Assembly (NCBI GenBank): GCA_964246695.1
Contig: CAXTSI010000001.1
Coordinates: 38,814 to 102,813 of the forward strand
Source of the DNA: Stigonema sp964246695
GTDB lineage: Bacteria; Cyanobacteriota; Cyanobacteriia; Cyanobacteriales; Nostocaceae
Direction: 5' to 3'
Length of the DNA: 64,000 nt
A model generated the notes under the pieces. That model was not told where the DNA came from. It worked only from the letters and a program-made list of their open reading frames with translations, and did no database searches. Shown piece after piece: positions 39,337 to 48,427 of this stretch (position 1 is the first letter of the stretch; every line of letters starts with the position of its first letter). The position numbers and the translations under genes are program-made.

Positions 39337-42330
39337 ATGGCAATTACTAATAATTCTAATAGTCAATTTACCCAACCTGTAAGTGCAGATATCCGAATAG
39401 ACCGCGAACAAGCTGAAGAACATATAAAGGCACTCGGCTATTCCTCGCTATCTGAAATCTGCGTCCGCGCCTTTTTCCCGAAAGACAACCCTAGGAGTAT
39501 TAACCCCAAGGAAGCCAGAAAAGCTGACGGTATTGAGTGGGCGCAACTAGAGGAGTGGCAGCACCAGGGTCGCGGCATCTACTTTGTCGTCAACGGCGGC
39601 GGACACCAAGACAAAGAAGTATCACAATGCCGCGCTATTTTCTTTGAACACGATAATCTCGATAAAAAATCCCAGAAAGAACTATGGCAATACTTGGGAC
39701 TGCCGGAGCCAACAATCCAAGTAGACAGTGGCGGCAAGTCAATTCATTCCTACTGGGTGTTTGAGCAGCCGATCGCGGTGGAACAATGGCGATCGCTCCA
39801 GCGAGACTTGCTGGAATATGCGGATGGCGATCGCTCCCTCAAAAATCCCTCAAGAGTCATGCGGCTTGCTGGTGCGTACCACGTCTCCAGCAGAGGATAT
39901 GTGCAAAGCCGGATTATTACCCACTCTGGAAAACGATATTCTTATGCAGAACTTCGTGACGCAATTCCAAAAAGTTTGTCCTTACCCAAAACCTCGCCTC
40001 CTTTCCCCTTAACTGGTTCGGGAGTTCCGCTAATTTGTTGCCTGACCAAGAGCGATCGCGCCCTCATCGAGTCAGGAGTCCAGGAGGGGGGACGCAACAC
40101 CAATGGTGCAAAGCTTGCCCGTAACCTCATTGGCACTGCCAACCGCCTTCACGAGTTAAAAATTTCATTTGAGGGCGACCCGCGCCAGCTTTTCGACGAC
40201 TATTGCTCCCGGTGTAGTCCTCCCCTCGATGCCAAAGAAGTAGAGGCGATATGGCGATCGGCTGAGAAAGACAACCCTACCCCTAGCTTAAGTGATGATG
40301 CCATGATTGTCTGCGTCAGGGCATACGAACGTAGACATGCATCCCATACTGAACTGAACTCCCCCAATCCTTCCTGGTTTGGGCGAATAAAAGATGCCGC
40401 TGCCGAAACTGTAAAACAAATCCTACCTGTACCCAAGAGCGATCGCCCCCCAGCGGCAGACATCATTGCTCGCGAGATTGCCGAGCAGTACAAGGACAAA
40501 TTCAAATTCAACAACTCAATTGGCAGTTGGATGCACTATGAAGTGGAAAAACAGGGAACATGGGCGATCGAGACTGATGAGTATATGGAATCCCTGGTTA
40601 AGGGCATCCTCGACGAGAAAGGAATTAGCGGTTATGGCGCATATTCATATATCACGAATGTCCTCAAGAATATGCGGTGTCTCTTGATTACCCGCAAGTG
40701 GGACGAAGCTTCACCTAATGAAATTCTCCCTTTCATGAATGGGGTATTGCATGTGCGATCGCAAAAATTACTCCCCCATGACCCTAATTACCAACTTACT
40801 TGGCAACTACCTCGCGAATACAATCCCTTAGCAACGGGATGGGGTGCAATTGAAAATTTCTTGGATGAAGCGACGCAAGGCAGTGATAATCTCAAACGAA
40901 TTTTAGTCTGCTATGCTAATGCGGTCATCAAAGGTCGCGCCGATTTACAGAAATTTATCCATATCATCGGGGTAGGTGGTACGGGAAAAGGAACATATAT
41001 TAGACTGCTACAGTCTCTGATTGGAGAAGAAAATACTCTCTCCACAACCCTTGAAGATTGGTGTCACAACAACTTTGAGACTGCTAACGCCTATAGGAAA
41101 CGGCTGGTACTGTTCGCTGATGAAGACAAGCAGACTGGAAAGCTGGGTAAATTTCTCAGTCTCACCGGGCAAGACTCCTTAAGGGCAGAGGAGAAAGGGA
41201 AGAAGGCATTTCAGTATCGCTTTGACGGCATGGTGGTTGTTGCTTCAAACCTTCCCATATTTGTCGGAGATTCAGTATCTCGCATCACCAGACGGGCTAT
41301 TACAATTCCCTTCAACTATCAGCCCCCGGCGGCACTGCGAAGGAATCTCGAAGCGGAGTTTGAACCGGAACTATCGGCTTTTACAAACTACGTACTATCC
41401 ATTCCTGATGAGGTTGTGACCAATACCCTCATGGGGTTGGCGGATGCCCCAGAAGTTACAGCAGAATTTTGGGAAAATCGTGTTCGGACTGATGCGATCG
41501 CTGCCTGGGTGAACGACTGGGTGATTTATGACCCACAGGCGAAGACGCCCATCGGTAATAACAAGAATGAAGGAGAAGGTGGCGCACTTGTTTCCACTTT
41601 GTTTGGTTCTTATGTCAGATATTGCCAGCAAAGCGGTTTTGTTCCCAAAGCGGTAAAGAATTTTTCGCCTGAACTGCTGGAACTCCTGAAAACAGTTGTT
41701 AAGTGGGATGTTCGTAAGGGACGGGACAATACCGCCAAGTACATCGAGGGCATACGGTTGCGAGTTCCAGGGACTGACGACCATATCCTTACCTACGATT
41801 GCACCTTGGAGGAGCGTCTTGCTGCCAGTGCCGAATTGTGTGCCGATTCCAGTGCCGAGTCGAATCCCTTGCCAGAAGGGGATTTGAGCATTTGTGCCGA
41901 ATCAGTCTTAATCCCAGAAAATCAACAGATTATCGATTCATTTTCTCAGCCATTGAGAGAGGAACTGGCACAAGAGTCTTCCTTGCCTCTTGTCTCTTTA
42001 GAAGAGGAAGCAGCACAATCCCTAGAAATACCAACTGAAGGAGGTTTCGACTCTACACTCTCATCCGGCACTCCATCCGGCACGGAACGCGAAGCAGAGA
42101 AAAATACTGCCACTACCCAATCTTCTTCCTTGCCTCCTGCTTTCCCCTACTCTGTGCATCAGCCTGTGGAATTTTGGCACATTGGAGAAAAAGAATGGAA
42201 GCGAGGTGCGATCGCTCAGCTAGTGGAGACGGAAGGATACTTCAATTATTGCATAGTTCGCTACTATACCAGGGGTAAATCTCTCTCTCAAAGCATCTTC
42301 CGAACAGATTGGTTGCGTCCGATTCACTAG
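39337..42330 (+). CDS. Primase-helicase, likely plasmid replication protein
   Basis: 997 residues from ATG 39337. The N-terminal primase of the archaeo-eukaryotic type has its three motifs in order: CRAIFFEHDNLD (metal), GKSIHSYWVF (His) and DRSLKNPSRVMRLAG. A linker with VEAIWRSAEKD resembles a primase C-terminal domain. The second half is a D5/P4-type SF3 helicase: Walker A IIGVGGTGKGTYI, Walker B RLVLFADED, motif C VVVASNLPIF, arginine RITRRAI. The last 60 residues form an SH3-like tail also seen in the 29373 protein. Such proteins initiate replication of phages and plasmids, so this is the best candidate for the replicon's initiator. Confidence 0.88.
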   Translation: MAITNNSNSQFTQPVSADIRIDREQAEEHIKALGYSSLSEICVRAFFPKDNPRSINPKEARKADGIEWAQLEEWQHQGRGIYFVVNGGGHQDKEVSQCRAIFFEHDNLDKKSQKELWQYLGLPEPTIQVDSGGKSIHSYWVFEQPIAVEQWRSLQRDLLEYADGDRSLKNPSRVMRLAGAYHVSSRGYVQSRIITHSGKRYSYAELRDAIPKSLSLPKTSPPFPLTGSGVPLICCLTKSDRALIESGVQEGGRNTNGAKLARNLIGTANRLHELKISFEGDPRQLFDDYCSRCSPPLDAKEVEAIWRSAEKDNPTPSLSDDAMIVCVRAYERRHASHTELNSPNPSWFGRIKDAAAETVKQILPVPKSDRPPAADIIAREIAEQYKDKFKFNNSIGSWMHYEVEKQGTWAIETDEYMESLVKGILDEKGISGYGAYSYITNVLKNMRCLLITRKWDEASPNEILPFMNGVLHVRSQKLLPHDPNYQLTWQLPREYNPLATGWGAIENFLDEATQGSDNLKRILVCYANAVIKGRADLQKFIHIIGVGGTGKGTYIRLLQSLIGEENTLSTTLEDWCHNNFETANAYRKRLVLFADEDKQTGKLGKFLSLTGQDSLRAEEKGKKAFQYRFDGMVVVASNLPIFVGDSVSRITRRAITIPFNYQPPAALRRNLEAEFEPELSAFTNYVLSIPDEVVTNTLMGLADAPEVTAEFWENRVRTDAIAAWVNDWVIYDPQAKTPIGNNKNEGEGGALVSTLFGSYVRYCQQSGFVPKAVKNFSPELLELLKTVVKWDVRKGRDNTAKYIEGIRLRVPGTDDHILTYDCTLEERLAASAELCADSSAESNPLPEGDLSICAESVLIPENQQIIDSFSQPLREELAQESSLPLVSLEEEAAQSLEIPTEGGFDSTLSSGTPSGTEREAEKNTATTQSSSLPPAFPYSVHQPVEFWHIGEKEWKRGAIAQLVETEGYFNYCIVRYYTRGKSLSQSIFRTDWLRPIH

Positions 42331-42424
42331 CGTTAAACCAACATCCTTGTAAAACACAAAACAGCGGCAACGCATCATCAATAGATTTGTGCGTTAATCA
42401 CTTTTTACTCTCAATTCAACGAAT

Positions 42425-43669
42425 ATGAATTTCACTTCAGCATCATCGAGGCTGGAACCATATTTTACGGCTGATACACCAAAACAGAAAACCCTTGGTG
42501 TATCACCCGATCTATCCCAAAGTCTTGAGCATTTGCAGCCTTACACAGGCGCATCAATTCCTCAGATAACTCCATTGATCCCAGATAAACCAATTTTCAT
42601 CAACGGGTTTCATCAACCAACGAATGGGAAATCTGGCTGCGGAGAATTCGAGTTCTGCTTGATCAGTATCAACCGCCTGTCAGGAAAACGAAATCGCCTG
42701 ACATCATTTGAACACAAACGCTTGGTGATTGATTCTGCGGCCTTCGCTCGCGAATCCGGTTTCTTCCCTCAATTTGAGGGACATCTCCCCGCCCAAGAAT
42801 ACGCTGACCATCTCCGCAAATGGGTCGGGATGACAAACCTCCTTGCAGGTGTCACCCAGGACTACATGTGCGAGAAGGCCGTACTGGAGTTGAATGGCAC
42901 TACAGTCGCCGAACAACAACGCAAGACAATCGCCCGTTACGACGAACTACTGCTACTCCTCAAAGACTCCGGTATCTACCTTATGCCCGTTTTGCAGGGC
43001 TATGAACCAGAAGAGTACGTGGACTCTATTCGGCAGTACGGCGATCGCCTGCTTCCCGGCATGTGGATAGGCGTTGGCAGTGTTTGCAAGCGAAACGGTA
43101 ACCCTCGTGCCATCCTGGCAGTACTAGAGGCGATTAAGGCGGAGCGACCAGACCTTAAGCTACATGGGTTTGGTTTAAAAAAAGAAGCACTGGGTGTTCC
43201 TGAAATTCAAGAGTTACTTTTTAGTGCCGACAGTGCTGCGGCTGGCTTATCCAAGGGGAGAGGCAAAGAGAAGTATAAAGGAAGCAACGACCCCATCACA
43301 AATCTTGAGTATGAGAAGCTGATTTATGAATCCTACCTGCGGACAAGCGACACCCAAGAGCAGGAGGAAGCTTGTTACAAGGCGATCACCCGGATTGACG
43401 CTTCCATCAAAAGGATAAGAAAAAGGGGTTCTCAAAGCCCCAAAACCCTAGAACCAAGCGGTACGCTCTACTGCTTTTTTCGAGACAAGGAGCATAAGAT
43501 TAGCACGGTACATTATCGATTCAAGGTGAAGGTAGACGGCAAGTGGAAGACAATTTCATACTATGTTTCACCAGAAAAATTGCCACTTGTGGAAAATGCT
43601 ATTTCTTTGAAAAGAGGTTCTTTCTACATTGTGACTAAAATATTCAATCAATGTTGGAATTGGTCTTAG
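42425..43669 (+). CDS. DpdA/queuine transglycosylase-like protein
   Basis: 414 residues from ATG 42425. TIM-barrel features of the DpdA/TGT-like family: LVIDSAAFARESGFF (Asp), MPVLQGYEPEEYVDSIRQYG, MWIGVGSVCKRNGNPRAI, LKLHGFGLKKEAL and LLFSADSAAAG (catalytic-type Asp). DpdA proteins exchange a base for a 7-deazaguanine in DNA; tRNA TGT does so in tRNA. No deazaguanine synthesis gene (queC, queD, queE, folE) lies in the window, so the substrate would come from the host. It overlaps the AlkB-like gene by 19 bases if the long start of that gene is used. The N-terminal 90 residues contain a 32-base inverted-repeat unit (42473-42504) also found at 60551. Confidence 0.72.
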   Translation: MNFTSASSRLEPYFTADTPKQKTLGVSPDLSQSLEHLQPYTGASIPQITPLIPDKPIFINGFHQPTNGKSGCGEFEFCLISINRLSGKRNRLTSFEHKRLVIDSAAFARESGFFPQFEGHLPAQEYADHLRKWVGMTNLLAGVTQDYMCEKAVLELNGTTVAEQQRKTIARYDELLLLLKDSGIYLMPVLQGYEPEEYVDSIRQYGDRLLPGMWIGVGSVCKRNGNPRAILAVLEAIKAERPDLKLHGFGLKKEALGVPEIQELLFSADSAAAGLSKGRGKEKYKGSNDPITNLEYEKLIYESYLRTSDTQEQEEACYKAITRIDASIKRIRKRGSQSPKTLEPSGTLYCFFRDKEHKISTVHYRFKVKVDGKWKTISYYVSPEKLPLVENAISLKRGSFYIVTKIFNQCWNWS

Positions 43670-43704
43670 GGAAAAATTCATTATTAAACCATACACAAAG
43701 TGTT

Positions 43705-44319
43705 ATGCAACAGATTCAATTGCCATTATTTGACACTACCAGTTACCAAGCAGAAAAATCGATACCGATCAATTACACGCCAAATTTTCTCGGTGCGGAT
43801 GATGCCGACAGGTTGTTCTTCTACTGCCAGCAAAAACTCGCATGGCAGCACAACAAAATTCGGATTATGCAAAGGTGGTTGCCATTGCCCCGACTAGAGT
43901 GCATGTACGGTGATCGCAATGTTTCATATGTTTACTCAAACAGCGTAAGATTGCAGGCATCACCTTGGACTCCGCAACTATTAACTCTAAAGCGCCAAGT
44001 TGAAGGCATTACAGGCTACAAGTACAACGTTGTCATCGGCAACTTTTATCGAAGTGGTGAAGACTATCTCGGATGGCATTCTGATGATGAGGCTTCTATG
44101 GGCGCTAATCCGGCGATCGCATCCTTGAGTCTGGGAGCAGAGCGCAAATTCCAAATACGCCGCAAACCCAAGGGAGACATCCAAAACATACAACTTCACC
44201 ACGGCAGCCTACTCATGATGAAGCCGGGATTTCAAGAAAAATACCTGCATCAACTGCCAAAAGCAAAAACCCCCGATGTCCGTATCACTCGGTCAACAAC
44301 TGGCTACGGGGAGTCCTGA
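43705..44319 (+). CDS. AlkB-like 2-oxoglutarate/Fe(II) dioxygenase
   Basis: 204 residues from ATG 43705 (MQQIQLPLFDTTSY); the in-frame ATG at 43651, inside the DpdA-like gene, is the alternative. Motifs: VIGNFYRSGEDYLGWHSDDE (HxD iron ligands), ASLSLGAERKFQIRRK and KEKYLHQLPK-like (FQEKYLHQLPKAK, third His). The last motif, usually RxNLTFR, is RITRST here, so the 2OG-binding arginine may be missing or the C-terminus may be frameshifted. AlkB enzymes remove alkyl groups from bases; paired with a DpdA-like gene it may edit or repair a modified base (inference). Confidence 0.82.
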   Translation: MQQIQLPLFDTTSYQAEKSIPINYTPNFLGADDADRLFFYCQQKLAWQHNKIRIMQRWLPLPRLECMYGDRNVSYVYSNSVRLQASPWTPQLLTLKRQVEGITGYKYNVVIGNFYRSGEDYLGWHSDDEASMGANPAIASLSLGAERKFQIRRKPKGDIQNIQLHHGSLLMMKPGFQEKYLHQLPKAKTPDVRITRSTTGYGES

Positions 44320-45012
44320 GGGGCAGCACGCCCATCGTGCAATTTTCGCACTCCACCATTTTAGTATATTACGGTCACCCGTTAAGGATCACTCAGTGCA
44401 TTGTTTAGCCGCTTTCATTCCATCTGTTGCCCTGGCTTTATCTGGCAAAGGAAACCTATCTGGATTCTTCTCATGTTTCTTTCGCATTTGCCACACAGCC
44501 ATCGATTCATTAGTTGGGGTACGCTCGATACCACGTGTCCTAAGACTCTCCGTAGTTATCTGAAGGCTATAACCTTCGTGGCATTTTTTTGATCACTGTT
44601 CTAATCTACTCATTTAATGGTTCATTTTTGACCACTTGTATCCAAAGAAAACCCCCTGAAAGTTAACGATCGCCCTCCATGAATTTGTGGTTTCTTCCTA
44701 CAAGCCGATTTATCGCTATCATACCTTCATTTGCCGACTTTCTTAAACACATACCCTTGAAAGCCCGTGAGCGGTTACTTGTAATAATTAAGAAATATTT
44801 AAATAAACGCGGAATTTGTAATAAAAAAAGTTAATAAGCAAAAATTCACTTGCGGCTTTTAGTAGTAATGTTATCCTTCAATAGAAGGCAGTAACAAAAT
44901 AATCAAAAGCAGTCATAATCTGCTTTTGGCTCGATTTTGACTGCTTTTTATCCCTAGCTTGACGGCAATCAATGTAGGGAGTGATACCGTTATTAAATTA
45001 CGACACGATACT
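44320..45012. other. Intergenic region with an antisense coding relic
   Basis: On the minus strand 44590-44393 reads YSLQITTESLRTRGIERTPT and MAVWQMRKKHEKNPDRFPLP, ending in TGA, with coding-like character but no start codon except an internal ATG. Probably a fossil. The remainder to 45012 is AT-rich with an AAAAGCAG repeat/hairpin near 44905-44950 and no gene. Confidence 0.4.
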
Positions 45013-45195
45013 ATGTTATCAAAGAAGTTTCCATCTAAGGATGAATTCCTTGGGCTACTCGTTGTACTTTTAGTGATTGGCAACATTATTTTGGCAATCA
45101 TTGATTATAGCACAAGACCAGCCTTTGCAGACTTAAGCAAAATTGCTCTTGGAGCGTATCTTGGCTTGCTGATACCTCAAGGACGTTTAAGGTAA
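45013..45195 (+). CDS. Small membrane protein
   Basis: 60 residues from ATG 45013 (a TTG at 44959 would add 18 residues). Two hydrophobic stretches, EFLGLLVVLLVIGNIILAII and ALGAYLGLLIP, suggest a hairpin in the membrane with RPAFADLSK between them. I recall similar FADL.KI.LGAYLGLL(I/M)P proteins in cyanobacterial genomes and plasmids; function unknown. Strong hairpins downstream (45219-45273) probably end the transcript. Confidence 0.55.
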   Translation: MLSKKFPSKDEFLGLLVVLLVIGNIILAIIDYSTRPAFADLSKIALGAYLGLLIPQGRLR

Positions 45196-45218
45196 CGCAG
45201 TCTTTAAGACAGACGCTA

Positions 45219-45273
45219 CTTACTTCATTATACTCCCTGTATGATGAAGTAAGCCTCACCTAAGTAGTGAGGC
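45219..45273. terminator. Two adjacent hairpins
   Basis: CTTACTTCAT (45219-45228) pairs with ATGAAGTAAG (45244-45253), immediately followed by GCCTCAC/GTGAGGC (45253-45273). No strong T tract. They separate the small membrane protein gene from the convergent oxidoreductase gene. Confidence 0.5.
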
Positions 45274-45308
45274 CCAGCCCTTTCAAGGTGTGTTCTTTCA
45301 CGTTACTA

Positions 45309-45359
45309 ATGAAACCAGGCTCTCAGGAAAATTTTTTGCACCAACTCCCCAAAGTTAAG
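45309..45359 (+). pseudogene. Fossil of an AlkB C-terminus
   Basis: MKPGSQENFLHQLPKVK matches MKPGFQEKYLHQLPKAK in the intact AlkB-like gene (44220-44268). Flanking sequence has no further similarity. It shows that a second AlkB-like gene once lay here. Confidence 0.6.
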
Positions 45360-45428
45360 TCATCAGAGGGGAGGTTGGGTAGGTGCGATCGCCCTTTCCA
45401 AAAATGAACGCGATCGCCCCACAAAGCC

Positions 45429-46433
45429 TCACTTGGCACAATTCAATGCATACAGCAGAGTTTTTATAACCCAATTGCTCTCCTGAAGAGTTGGATAAGG
45501 TTTAAATGGCAGTCCGAGCAAATCTCGAAAGGATTGACGAATGATTTCAATGTAGCCTTCGAGCCATCCCAGACCATGAAAAGCTGGTTGCCGACTTCCC
45601 AACTCAGAGCTAGCACGATAAATAGTATGACGCTCTGATCCGCGACTGAATATCATCTCGTCTGGTTGCATGAAACGCCAGTTTACAGAGGCATTCGTAC
45701 CTAGCACATTGATCTCAAAATCGTTTGTCGCCCCGTGAGCCATGTTGCAGATTGACCCGGCAATATATACCCCACTTTTTCCCTGCATTTGTATGTGGAA
45801 ATAAGTGTCATCATGCTCGCTGCTGCCATGTTCAGAATTAACGCGGCTGCCACAAAGTTCCAGTTGTTTGCCAGCTAAAAACTTTGCAGTATCTAGCCAA
45901 TGTGTACCCAGACCAAGACTGACACCGTAACGACCCATTAAGCTGATATCATTCCGCCATTCTTTTGGACTTGTTTGTGGTTCCTTGTCTGAAAGCTTTC
46001 TGACCTTCGACGATTGCCACATCTTCCCCTCAATCGATACCAAGGAACCCAACTCACCCTGCTCGATGAGCGATCGCATGTGCTGAATGCCCCAAAGCTG
46101 GCGATAAACATGCAGTACAGCAACTTTCTGCGTAAGAGGTTGAAGTTCTGCCAGTTGTTGTGCATCAACACTGGTTGGTTTTTCGCAAACAATAAGATCG
46201 AATCGGTTCACAACCCCTTCTAAAATGCGTGGAGTGTGTAACGCATCGGGATTAGCAATGAGTAAAACCTTTTTGTAGTTACTAACTGGAAGCGCTGAAA
46301 GTGTTGCCTCACGGGACAAGAATGTTGGTTGGTCAATTTTAAGGTCTTCATCACTCATGTTAAGTAATACAAGAGACTTGGCGAGCGCTTTTCCTGCTAA
46401 ACCTGAACCAAAAATATATGGTGTAATTATCAT
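45429..46433 (-). CDS. Gfo/Idh/MocA-family oxidoreductase
   Basis: 334 residues from ATG 46433. The N-terminus (TPYIFGSGLAGKALAKSL) is a Rossmann GxGxxGxA variant. LIVCEKPTSVDAQQL contains the conserved EKP, and GTHWLDTAKFLAG carries the active-site H/D of the family; VYRQLWGIQHMRSLIEQGEL is also typical. NAD(P)-dependent oxidation or reduction of a sugar or cyclitol is the usual activity. It is the third gene of a minus-strand set with an FAD oxidoreductase and an HMGL-type aldolase, but 368 bases and a terminator lie before it, so it has its own promoter. Substrate unknown. Confidence 0.82.
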   Translation of the reverse strand: MIITPYIFGSGLAGKALAKSLVLLNMSDEDLKIDQPTFLSREATLSALPVSNYKKVLLIANPDALHTPRILEGVVNRFDLIVCEKPTSVDAQQLAELQPLTQKVAVLHVYRQLWGIQHMRSLIEQGELGSLVSIEGKMWQSSKVRKLSDKEPQTSPKEWRNDISLMGRYGVSLGLGTHWLDTAKFLAGKQLELCGSRVNSEHGSSEHDDTYFHIQMQGKSGVYIAGSICNMAHGATNDFEINVLGTNASVNWRFMQPDEMIFSRGSERHTIYRASSELGSRQPAFHGLGWLEGYIEIIRQSFRDLLGLPFKPYPTLQESNWVIKTLLYALNCAK

Positions 46434-46732
46434 TGTTTCACTGCAAAGTTAATTTTGTGATGAAATCATTACCCATATTTTTTACTAGATAAAAGGTAAA
46501 ATCGAAAACTTATATAATTGTTATATTAACAAGAATAAATTATTATTTTTAGTATTTATATTTTTATTTAATTTAAGAAAAAGCCTATTTCATTGCTGTT
46601 CTTTTAAAAGATTAGGAACTGGGCGCTTGATTGCGATCGCAAAAAGCTCTTCAAGATATACTAAACCTCCCTGAGACAACCATTGCTCCTTGTCCATAGG
46701 TTAAATTCAACGATTTTGGTAACTCTCGCAAA

Positions 46733-46768
46733 TAAAAAATATCCCCTTCTTACTTGAGGGAAGGGGAT
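46733..46768 (-). terminator. Terminator of the FAD oxidoreductase gene
   Basis: Minus strand: ATCCCCTTC pairs with GAAGGGGAT (46741-46749 with 46760-46768) and is followed by ATTTTTTATT. It lies 33 bases beyond the stop of the 46802-48253 gene. Confidence 0.8.
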
Positions 46769-46801
46769 AAATTAAGTTATGTCATCAGATCATCATTAGA
46801 A

Positions 46802-48253
46802 TTATTCAAGCATATCTAATCTTGCTTGAACTTCTTCTAATGTGTCTAACTCAAACGCTGTAAACCGTTCAATGGTTGAACGATTTCTTTCTGGGCGTAT
46901 TACACTGGAAAGAACTTGCTCAGGTGGAGGCACTTTAAACCGAACATCCTCGAAAGCCATCATTTCTTGCATGAAGCTTGCTAAACCAATCGAAGTCCTA
47001 TCATCACAAAGTCTTTTAAGAACCTTGGAGTATTTAGACTCAATCTGTAAAACTACTGCATGTGCTGCGGCAACACAATTAGGAATCTTTCGCGCTCTAA
47101 TTGAATGATAATTAGAATTTTCCAAATCGGGGATATTTAATCCTCGATAAAATCCCTCTTGATAAGCAGTTTCATGGGCAAAGGTAGTTGTCACTCCTCC
47201 CACAATTTCAGCGTCTTTTAAAAAAGTAAAAGATTCTGACACTTCTTCTATTGCCTCATCTGCCAGTTCTTCTACTTCTGAAGGAGAGAGTTCAACGGAG
47301 TCTGCAATTTTAGAAGATTGAGAAAACCATTTTCCTCTCGATTGAGTTAAAACTGCCTTTTCAGGAATTTCTTGAACACCAACAGTGTTGCCAAGTCTTC
47401 CGTAACTGGGAGCATTTAATCCATGCTGTAGTAAATGAGTCAAACCTTGAATCGGTTGATGTTTAACAACAGCATATAACTTTACTCCTGTTTCAAAATT
47501 GAATTGAGTTTCTGGAAGACCTTTCATCATTTTTATATCGAATAGGTCTCCGGTACGCCAAAATGTAGTGTTAATAACTTCATCGAATTGTTGCTCGATT
47601 AGATCACGACACCCACTGTCTTTAAACTCTACAACTATCTTGTTATCCTCTTGTTGACGTAAACCTTTTACAAGATGCGAGAGTAGAAGCGTAATATTTG
47701 AGTTTTGCATCACATCAGCACATGCAGCTGATGATAAAACGCTTAAGTCAATTAGCCGTTCGTTTGATAAGATCATTATTGATGCAGTTTTTGAACAACA
47801 AGGATCTGTTTCATCAAGCTCACCGATTCTAAAAAACTTATCAGGACTGCCAAAAATCTCTTCAGATTCTGGCATGTACCGTAATACAGTAGCATAATGC
47901 AGTTTTAAATTCTCAGCTACCTTAATAAACTCATCTTTGTTAATAGGTGTAATACCATTTGATGAGATAATAGGGTTTACTTTGGAAACGAAGTAGCGCG
48001 GAGAAGGGACTTTCAGGTAAAAACCTTTAAAATAGGGAGCACCAAAAATCGATGTTCTCTGAATACTCTGCGCAAAAGTTACATTTTCGGGATGATGCAA
48101 TCCGGTATGCAACCTAAACCAATGTCTTCCGCTTGGTCCGAGCATTGGGCTTGATTTAGCCTCAATTATTGTTACCTGATGTCCGAAAAACGCAAGCAGT
48201 TTAGCAGTAATCATTCCACTTAATCCAGCACCAATAATACAAATGTCAGCCAT
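46802..48253 (-). CDS. FAD-dependent oxidoreductase
   Basis: 483 residues from ATG 48253 (AAGGAGCC is not ideal, but AGGAG lies in GCTAAGGAGCCTTTT upstream). Dinucleotide-binding motif ICIIGAGLSGMITAKLLA, then HQVTIIEAKSSPMLGPSG. A GG-type doublet is replaced by GPSGRHWFRLHTGLHHP, which recalls FAD proteins acting on long-chain or nucleotide-linked substrates (UDP-galactopyranose mutase-like opening), but the assignment is uncertain. Cytosolic, no signal peptide. Own terminator downstream. Neighbours suggest a small specialised pathway with a C-C bond-forming aldolase and a Gfo/Idh dehydrogenase. Confidence 0.75.
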   Translation of the reverse strand: MADICIIGAGLSGMITAKLLAFFGHQVTIIEAKSSPMLGPSGRHWFRLHTGLHHPENVTFAQSIQRTSIFGAPYFKGFYLKVPSPRYFVSKVNPIISSNGITPINKDEFIKVAENLKLHYATVLRYMPESEEIFGSPDKFFRIGELDETDPCCSKTASIMILSNERLIDLSVLSSAACADVMQNSNITLLLSHLVKGLRQQEDNKIVVEFKDSGCRDLIEQQFDEVINTTFWRTGDLFDIKMMKGLPETQFNFETGVKLYAVVKHQPIQGLTHLLQHGLNAPSYGRLGNTVGVQEIPEKAVLTQSRGKWFSQSSKIADSVELSPSEVEELADEAIEEVSESFTFLKDAEIVGGVTTTFAHETAYQEGFYRGLNIPDLENSNYHSIRARKIPNCVAAAHAVVLQIESKYSKVLKRLCDDRTSIGLASFMQEMMAFEDVRFKVPPPEQVLSSVIRPERNRSTIERFTAFELDTLEEVQARLDMLE

Positions 48254-48368
48254 AAAAGGCTCCTTAGCTCAATGAGCAAAAACAACGTTTTTTTTGTAAA
48301 CGTTTAAGCCTTTTCAAGCATTGACATATATCAATTATTGATAGAAATTAATCTCGTCGGTTTAGAAA

Positions 48369-48408
48369 AGTAAGAGGCTCACGGATTTTGAGCCTGTGAG
48401 CCTCTTAC
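48369..48408 (-). terminator. Terminator of the aldolase gene
   Basis: GTAAGAGGCTCAC (48370-48382) is exactly complementary to GTGAGCCTCTTAC (48396-48408); the minus strand then reads TTTTC. It lies 20 bases beyond the stop of the aldolase gene. Confidence 0.8.
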
Positions 48409-48427
48409 AAATGTTTGACACAAGAAA

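Noticed and set aside
44562..44591. GAAGG/CCTTC hairpin with T7 as terminator of the AlkB-like gene
   Set aside because: Only a 5-base stem and five bases between stem and T tract; 240 bases from the stop codon.
44276..44592. Plus-strand frames after the AlkB-like gene
   Set aside because: Low coding character; the minus strand of the same region reads better, as a fossil.
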